This document shows positions 57,268 to 64,000 of a DNA stretch of 64,000 nucleotides, piece after piece. The DNA lies in assembly GCA_026545225.1 (NCBI GenBank), contig CM048853.1:14200755-14264754 (forward strand). The letters are read 5' to 3'. This stretch comes from Cornus controversa (Eukaryota; Streptophyta; Magnoliopsida; Cornales; Cornaceae). Numbering within the stretch: position 1 is the first letter of the stretch; every line of letters begins with the position of its first letter. Both the position numbers and the translations under genes were made by a program. The notes under the pieces are model-generated. The model saw only the letters and a list, made by a program, of their open reading frames with translations. It was not told the origin of the DNA and searched no databases.

Positions 57268-57347
57268 ATGATAGATCATATGATAGATCCACGACAGATC
57301 GTATTGTTTCATTACGATCTATCATACTTCATAATCCGATATATCGT
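57268..57347. repeat. Four CGAT-NN-ATCG palindromes at 22-23 bp spacing
   Basis: Ten-base cores at 57,269 (TGATAGATCA), 57,292 (CGACAGATCG), 57,315 (CGATCTATCA) and 57,337 (CGATATATCG). Deviations from CGAT/ATCG are transitions. Confidence 0.85.
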
Positions 57348-57600
57348 ATTGCACCATAGCCCTGAGTAATTGATGGTCCAGTTGTTGTATGCACGTACCC
57401 CATTAGGGGGTCCACTAGTATGAGTTGTTGTATATATATATGCATACATATATATGGATATGCTTCCGCGTTTATGAGAGTTATGGGCATTAGTCGAGTT
57501 AATGCTTGATTTCACCGTTCACTCCATTTTCCTCGCTCCTTATCAGGTGTCAGAAATTCAGGGCATGAGAGTATCTCTTTGCTTATCATAGTTGATCGGA

Positions 57601-60044
57601 TCGAACTTTGGTAGGTTCTTTCCTCTGCAGAATATGCCGGATGGAAACCTTAACATGGAAGCCCCTGAATTGTCTAACGATTGGGGATCTTCAGAGACGT
57701 AAATGCCCCAAGACCGTAGAGTTATAGTGATTGATTTTTTGCTATGTCCAAACCAAATCGTATCTGAATGTAGGAACTAATCATTTCCCACAAACAGACA
57801 GCGAATTGATGATGTAGAAAACTGCATGATCCAGTTTGACTCGAACTACCTGCCAAACAGAGTAATTAGGACCAAGGTCAGGTAGACTCGGTGTAACTTT
57901 GCTTGTTAGGTCTCCATGATTTTTCATGTAAAAATCTTAGTGTCATCTCTCACTTTGCTCTTTACTTTATTGTTAATGGTTACGTCTAATTGATTTATTG
58001 AATCGAAAAAGAATCTGAAAATCAATCAAACGAAGAAACTAGACATATTCACCCTTCCACTTCCAGGTGTCTCTTTTGAGAACAAACTTTTACACCACAC
58101 TACTCCTCACCAATTCCAAGAGAGATATCATATATAATATCGTATCTAAATATACGGAGTATTTGTTAACAGAGATAGCCCTGCATAAGTAACAAGACTA
58201 ATAAGTAATAGTATTCTTGGAACTTAGTTGCACCAACAAACCACTGGAACTGTGAACTATTGGTAAAAATAACATCCTCTGTGATCCAATACCCAGCTCA
58301 GCCTGTTTCCCATAAGAAAATAATATCCCCACCCCATGGAATCGATACCACAACTTCCATAGTGAATTGGAACTATCATAAAATCTCAATATAAACATAA
58401 AAGCAAAAGTTTGGATGATAACCTTCTCTTTTTAAGCCCGTGTCTAATAACCATCAATACTTGAAATAGAGAAATATTTTCCTATCTAAATTTCTCATCC
58501 TTGTCTTTGATAGAAAAATAAATTATACATTAAAAAAAAAAAGAAAAAAAAAGGGTTTTCTTGGCATGCAACATAAACAAGACATCGACATTTTAGAGTA
58601 CTACTAGCCTAACCAGTTTTCTATTTCAGTTGGATTAACTTCTTCATTGCAAGTACATACAATATTAAGCCCCCATAAAGGATGTGAAATTTAGATAGGA
58701 AAATATTTCACGTAGTGTCTGAACAAGCAAAAAGCTAGATTTAAATAGAGTCGTCTATATTAAATATCAATTACAACAATAAAATCAATACAGACATGCT
58801 TTGCAAAAGACAATGTGCCAAGGCTCCATTTTCATGCGACATCAGAACACCATGTAAGCCTTTCTGTCCAAGGTGAAGAAAAAAATACATTAATTGATTT
58901 AAACAAGTAGTATTCAATGGATAAACTTACCTATACCGTGAAGATGGATAATCCAATCATAGGCTCAAACTGTCGAGCAATCTATATAGTTTGTATTGGG
59001 GGGGATTGGTCTATGGCACTAACATGATGAATCTCCATGATCACCAGAATCCTAAAATGGAAGTGCTTAAATTGAGTGTTCAAAGAAAGTACATTAAACT
59101 TTTTAAAATGCTAAATAAAAAGCTGAGGGGGGGTCTCACTTGAAATGATAAACACAACCCAAAGGTTCAATTTACAGGGACATATAAATGCATTTCCAAT
59201 TATTTTTAAAAGAAAGCTTAAGCTCCAATTCATTTAGTATTGTATTTAAAAATGATATAATTGGACACCATTTATTTAGGTTCAAAAATTTTCATATAAT
59301 TGAAGCTGAACTTGTGTGGGAGGATTATTTGTATGCACAGACATTATGAATCTTCTTTAGGATACATATAAGTTGCTAGAAGATATAATTGAAGATTGAA
59401 AATGAAAATGAATATGGTTGAGCCACTATAACTAATAATGAAGAAATATTTTTCATTTTTTCCTAAAAAGAAAGAAAAGGAGGAAGGAAGAAATACTAGC
59501 AGAAATAATATCAGTCGGCATAGTGGTTTGAGCATCTTTTTCGGTTCCTGGCTTACTTCATTTAGTTCCTTGATACTGGATTGCCTATTGTTCAGACAAA
59601 CTGACTGGGAAGGAAAGTAGTAGGATGACAAAAGTCGCATACTACGTTCTAGAAATGTGTAAATGAGTTATGATACCTAATAGTTTATTTTTAGCATTTC
59701 CAACTCTTTGACGAGGAAGCAAAGGAGAGGATTAAAGATCTGGTTAAATTTATCTTTTTCCAAACTCTAATGGGTGTGGAAATCTAAGAAAGATTCAACA
59801 AGTACATTCGTACCTTATGCTGAAAAGGATGAATAAATTTTTGCAACTATTTAAGGCTAACATATACAAGCAAGTTTGGAAAATGTTTGGCAAGTTTATG
59901 ACCACTTTATCCTCACCAACCAAGGTTGAACGATATTATACCATCTAATTGGTTTATTGTTTGGGAGCTGTACACAAGTGTCCAAAAAGTGTGGAAGGAG
60001 TTCGCCAAATACAAACTAGCTTTGTTGTGCGGAGTAATTGAAGG
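57601..60044. other. Intergenic sequence, no gene recognised
   Basis: A short frame at about 57,635-57,702 (after ctgcag; PDGNLNMEAPELSNDWGSSET then stop) could be the last exon of something, but nothing supports it. A 58,530-58,555 A-rich tract is present. 59,700-60,040 may be eroded LINE sequence upstream of the remnant that follows. Confidence 0.4.
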
Positions 60045-60440
60045 GTGACATTCTAGCATGATACTTGGTGCTGGGATCAAGACTTAAAAGGATGTCTTAT
60101 CAAACTTAATAGAATTTCTAGGGAGAAGGAAGTTGTGATGGTAGATTATGTGAGGTTATCTGATAGAGGAATGGTCTGGGAACCTTGCTTTGGAGGGGTG
60201 ATCAAGGATTGGTAGCTGGAGGCAGTAGATACCTTGTTTGATTTGTCATTTATAGGCATTCTAGGTGAAAGAGAACGTGTTCTGTTGGACCCTGCTGGGA
60301 ACAGTAACTTGAGGTGAGTTCTTACTACAGGTATTAAAGTTTCTTCAAAGGTGGCCTTTCTAGTTTGTATGGTTTCCTAGAGAAATTTGACAATTGATAA
60401 TTTTGTGAAAGGGGAAATGTGCTTTCTAATTGGTGACTAA
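60045..60440 (+). pseudogene. LINE (non-LTR retrotransposon) remnant, zf-RVT region
   Basis: The frame reads VTF*HDTWCWDQDLKGCL, ISREKEVVMVDYVRLSDRG, MVWEPCFGGVIKDW, then KVSSKVAFLVCMVS and RNLTIDNFVKGEMC. The order (F-W-H-D-x-W-C, V-W-x-P, then the K-V-x-F-x-W zf-RVT segment) matches the C-terminal part of plant L1-type ORF2. Stops replace Trp at FWHD and elsewhere. Only the 3' part of ORF2 is recognisable; no poly-A tail was identified. Confidence 0.72.
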
Positions 60441-60792
60441 CCTATTGCAGCGAGTGATTTATTATCACTCTCATTTGATTTTTTTCAAATCTGTTGTTTT
60501 TTTCATTAAGAAATACACCTATCCTTCCAAATGAGACTTGAACCTGCACCACTCCTTTAGGGGTGGCAGGAAATATCACTCTAAGCTAACATCTGGTGAT
60601 TTTTTTATTCGCTATAATTATACTATTCTGGTTTATGTTGAAGTCAATTGTAGAATCACTTAAACACTTAGTAGAGGAGTTGGTAGGGAATTGTGTATCA
60701 AAGCCAATTCCCAGCCGAAAATGGGGGTAGCATGCACAAGTCCATGCGGGTCAGGCCAATGAGGACGTTGGGTCCCAAGAGGGGGTGATTGT

Positions 60793-61485
60793 GACATCCC
60801 ACATCGCCGGGGGGGTGGGAGGGGGAGAGGAGGTTGTTGGCACTTATATGTGTAGACACCCCTAACTGTGTTGACGCATCTTGAGGAAAACCATGAGCAC
60901 CGAGAGGAGAGAGTGAAAATCGAACAAAACTACACGGTTTAGGGCAGGTCGTGATAGAGAGATTCTGTGTTTACACAATCTATGATTTTCCTTAGACTTT
61001 ATCATATGTGATTGAGTGTTCAACAAGGAGAAGTACGTCAGCCTATCGAGGCAAATCAATTCATCCAATGAGAGAATTGAATAGAAGATTTGAACAACCA
61101 TGGAGAAGCAGATCGCGTGGAGCACGTCTGGTGACGAAGCGAATCAAGGGCCTAAAGACTCTTTAGTGTGAGTTCGGCTACGGTTTGTGTCAAGAAATAA
61201 CTAGGGGTTCTAGGGTATGCTAATTGTCAATCTAGTTGTAACATTTTTCTCATAGTTATTTGTTAATTGGTGGACTAGGCCCCATGGTTTCTTCCTATTG
61301 AGGTTTTCCACATAAAAATGTCCCAGCTCTCTATTTAATTTCATGTTTATATGATTTTTTTAATTGAATACAAAGGAAAAACAGTAACAAACTAAAAATT
61401 CAAATCATAATCAGCAAGAATTTAGCAAAATAACTAAATTTTGAAATTAATATCCATAAAACATATTCACCCCCCTCTAGGTCTA
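60793..61485 (+). repeat. Copia-type LTR remnant
   Basis: tgtgacatcccacatcg at the left, then gtggactaggccccatggtttcttcc and ttttccacataaaaatgtcc (about 61,272-61,325) and attcacccccctctaggt (about 61,465-61,482), all typical of SIRE-like copia LTRs near their 3' end. Non-coding. Boundaries are approximate and the left phrase may belong to a different repeat. Confidence 0.5.
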
Positions 61486-61930
61486 ATTCACGACACACAC
61501 TCTGACCTAATCAAAGCGTTGGATAACAATCACATACTCAACAATTAGAATGAGAGCATTTAATTGTAGATTTATCAAAAACCATTCCTAAATAAGTTTC
61601 GAACCTCTCATGGCCCCGATTAGTTAAAACATGGAAGAGGAAGCCGGAGGATCTCCTACTATCTCTGACAAGGTCCGCTTAGGATGAGGAAGTTTGAAGC
61701 TTCTTTAGCCTAAGTTACCAAGCAAAGCAGGAAAAAGAAATTTCAAAACCCAAACACCCCGTGCTAATAAAAGAAACAAGCACAACTGGTATTGTTTGTG
61801 GTGAAATACAGAGAAATCAAATTTTGACCTATTCTTCATTAAGCAACTTAAACCATATAGGAGAACTTAAAACACTAAAATAAAGTGACATTCAATCATC
61901 AAAAAATTGTTAGAATGAAGTCATGGACCA

Positions 61931-62035
61931 GGTGCAGGTGCTGCATGGAGAACAAAAAGGTGTCCGCGGGCTTCTCCATACTCACATCCTTTCACCTTAT
62001 GAGTTGACAAGGTGCAGGTGCTGCATGGAGAACTA
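61931..62035. repeat. Direct repeat pair of ~24 bp
   Basis: aggtgcaggtgctgcatgg occurs near 61,932 and near 62,010. Non-coding; function unknown. Confidence 0.7.
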
Positions 62036-62107
62036 ATTGGTTTCATTATGAACCCCAACAGTTTCTACGTGTAATTTAGCATGCAAAAACTAACAGATAT
62101 GGAACAC

Positions 62108-62871
62108 AAAGTTAAGTTCGTTATGTATATTGGTCGCTCTGCTATAAAATCTTCATTCTGGGCGACCCCATTGACATAGAGCCAGCCATGATGAACCTGC
62201 AAGATATTAGAGAAACAATTCATGAGTAGCACCCAACATTGGTGCAGTGCGGTTAACGAATACAAAAATAATAATATATGTACATCATTTTCAATTAAAC
62301 CCAATCCAAAATGTGTGCCATTAACAAGTCACCAGCTACTCATCAATATTGATAACATCATGAAACATATAAACCTCCAATGAGGCAAAGACCTTGAAAT
62401 AAAATTATGGACAGCACACTTTCTTGTTTCTCAAAAGACTACACAGGTAGCTACCAAGTATGGTCAACCATCAACTTAATCAGATTGTACAGAAAAAAAA
62501 AATTTATTCTTCACTTTTCTTACATGGGAATGGGGATTAAATTCAAAATGTTGAAGTTTACAGCCGGTGTATATTGACGAGGGAAAGGCATAGGGTTAAA
62601 AAACTGGATATACCTCAACCAAGTCTCCTGCTCTTGCCACAATTCGTTTTATGAGAATTTCTTCCTCCATGAAACCAGGTTGCTGTAGGCAATCATGAAG
62701 ATAAGAGGCGCATTCAGGACAAGATGCAGTAAAAAGAAAATGAAATTTTAATGAACAGCAAACACTAAAGCACAGGAATCAGTCAAATTTTTTGCTGAAC
62801 TAACAAACCTGTGCCGGAGCTCAGAAAATAACAATATCATGTATAGCAGGATGTCTAATGAAGTATGAGAC
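62108..62871 (-). pseudogene. Type I signal peptidase (chloroplast processing peptidase-like), three exons
   Basis: Three minus-strand exons with consensus splice sites. Exon 1, 62,809-62,871, reads VSYFIRHPAIHDIVIF, TGA, APAQ. Exon 2, 62,614-62,682, reads QPGFMEEEILIKRIVARAGDLVE; it includes the catalytic Lys region (IKRIVA). Exon 3, from 62,196 to about 62,108, reads VHHGWLYVNGVAQNEDFIAERP. Introns are phase 0 with AG/GT borders, except that the exon 3 donor is uncertain. The fold matches the S26 family that removes transit or thylakoid signal peptides. The exon with the catalytic Ser and the GDNR box exon were not found; with the TGA in exon 1 this is probably a pseudogene or a gene fragment, though an active gene extending past the window cannot be excluded. 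Confidence 0.75.
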
Positions 62872-63700
62872 CTGAATAAGTCGTAAAGAAATAATGCTTT
62901 ATCAGAAATCAGGAGTTGAAAACACTAATTATGATTAACAGCAACAGCAATAATTGCTATCTGAATCTTTATCATACTTTTGACCATAGCCATAACCATT
63001 TTTAAAATGAATAATATACTAGAGGATTTCAGTGTCAAAAAAATTAAATGATGGCAGAACATTTGAATTCCATTGATTCCACTTCACTGTTTTCCTTGAA
63101 AAGTTCCTGAAGCAGCAAACAACCAAAAGATTAATCTCCCAAGGTTTGTCTTAGAAAGCCAAACCTTGTATTATAGCTGACCTGATAAAGAATGTTTATT
63201 ATATCATACTTCCAATTTCATAAAGAAATTTCATTTTTATAGCTATGGAGCAAAGGATTGTTACTTAAAGTAATGAGACAAGAATCTTTGTCATTAGACT
63301 ATCCTCTTGAGGTTTATGTGGTCATTGGTTGATGTAATGGCATTTGGATAGAGAAGTGTGAGAACTCAGGGTTGAGTCTTAAAATAGCTAATCACTTTGT
63401 ATAAGATAATGTAAAAGAAACATTTGTATCTAGCTTTACTCACAAGAGAGATTATTTCAATGTATGTGATGGTCACTTTAATTTGGCCTTTCAAACTAGG
63501 GTTTATTTTCCATGAATCTCATGAAATTATATTCCATTTAAAAAAATAATGATTTGATTCTCCTTCAAAGCTTGACCTAAAGTAATGTTGTTCCATTCTG
63601 GTACTCCCAATTTCCACAACAGATGAAATGTATACTTAAAAGTATTAAGAAAGCAATACACTGGCACTGGATTTCTTAAAGTCACCTTGCTGAAACCTTT

Positions 63701-63749
<49 letters not shown>

Positions 63750-64000
63750 TAATGGAAATAGAAGCAAATTTCACTGCTCATATCACTGGTAAGGAGATCA
63801 CATTCTACTGTGAAGTCTGTTCTTCACCTTCCTAGTATTTTGGTTAATCCATGCAATAAAAGGAATGGTTAGAACATATTGGATTAATCAATGCCCCATT
63901 TACCTTTTACATAACTTTTTGTAATTGAAAATCTACCATCTTGGCAGGTAAATTAGAAAAATGAGGAGCTCTCATCATGTTGCCTGGCATGAAACATATA
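62872..64000. other. Right-end sequence without recognised gene
   Basis: AT-rich. Could hold introns or upstream exons of the signal peptidase locus, but no exon was recognised. A (TA)n tract at about 63,703-63,745. Confidence 0.45.

Larger units (their letters stand above)
47933..57600 (+). mobile_element. Chromodomain Ty3/gypsy element F (Tekay-like), with nested insertions
   Basis: Plus strand: 5' LTR remnant ending gggacgtgaca (47,969), primer site close to initiator tRNA-Met (about 47,972-47,984), gag, protease, RT, RNase H, integrase and a C-terminal chromodomain, then a 3' LTR starting tgtaaagcct at 54,560. An Athila-type solo LTR splits gag (48,757-50,263) and an hAT-like MITE lies in or beyond the 3' LTR (56,496-57,083). 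Many stops and frameshifts make it inactive. Chromodomain plus long LTR indicates a chromovirus. The 3' limit is uncertain. Confidence 0.82.

Noticed and set aside
57635..57702. Last exon of an unknown host gene (after ctgcag)
   Set aside because: Only a 20-odd codon frame with a plausible acceptor; no recognised domain and no neighbouring exon.

Overview
The window is nuclear DNA from a flowering plant, most likely a woody dicot (the species is not identifiable by eye). It is AT-rich, full of (TA)n and (GA)n microsatellites, and most of it is transposable elements nested in one another. No complete host gene is visible. Host-derived remains are two SAUR (small auxin-up RNA) loci, one a pseudogene at 8.1-8.4 kb and one cut off after 16 codons at 35.4 kb, and three minus-strand exons of a type I signal peptidase of the chloroplast processing kind at 62.1-62.9 kb, one with a stop codon. 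The SAUR upstream regions are recognisable duplicates, so the elements appear to have expanded inside a tandem SAUR cluster.

Layout. 1-7.0 kb: minus-strand Ty3/gypsy element of the Athila type (tRNA-Asp primer site) with gag-pro-pol in one frame broken by seven stops and one frameshift; its 3' end lies outside the window. 7.0-10.1 kb: SAUR pseudogene and its duplicated flanks. 10.1-13.1 kb: copia LTR fragments and a Cassandra TRIM element carrying antisense 5S rRNA-like sequence. 13.1-33.2 kb: one decayed minus-strand copia element (call it C) split by two insertions: a young Ty3 element with an intact gag-protease ORF but no polymerase (14,833-23,315, TSD CCTAG), and a chromovirus-type solo LTR (23,561-31,279, TSD TAGAA) that itself contains a full-length plus-strand copia element D (25,363-30,584). 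33.2-35.5 kb: SAUR upstream region with an hAT-type MITE and the truncated second SAUR. 35.5-41.1 kb: mosaic of chromovirus LTRs and a Tat-like gag fragment with GC-rich tandem repeats. 41.5-46.5 kb: copia LTR containing a 4.37-kb solo LTR (TSD ACTGT) with a tandem array of covarying hairpins. 47.6-57.5 kb: CACTA-like MITE, then a plus-strand chromodomain Ty3 element whose gag is split by an Athila-type solo LTR (TSD AATAC) and whose 3' LTR region holds another hAT-like MITE. 57.5-64 kb: LINE remnant, copia LTR remnant and the signal peptidase exons.

The gag-protease element and the older pol-bearing Athila-type copy share the gag start motif, Zn knuckle, DLGAS protease motif, primer type and LTR length, so a related autonomous copy could supply polymerase in trans.

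The most unusual observation is a motif of the form CGAT-NN-ATCG repeated at 22-23 bp spacing in three otherwise unrelated LTR or LTR-like contexts (6.8, 24.1 and 57.3 kb). The covarying hairpin array at 43 kb is the second. All boundaries come from reading the sequence by eye; no alignment or database search was run.
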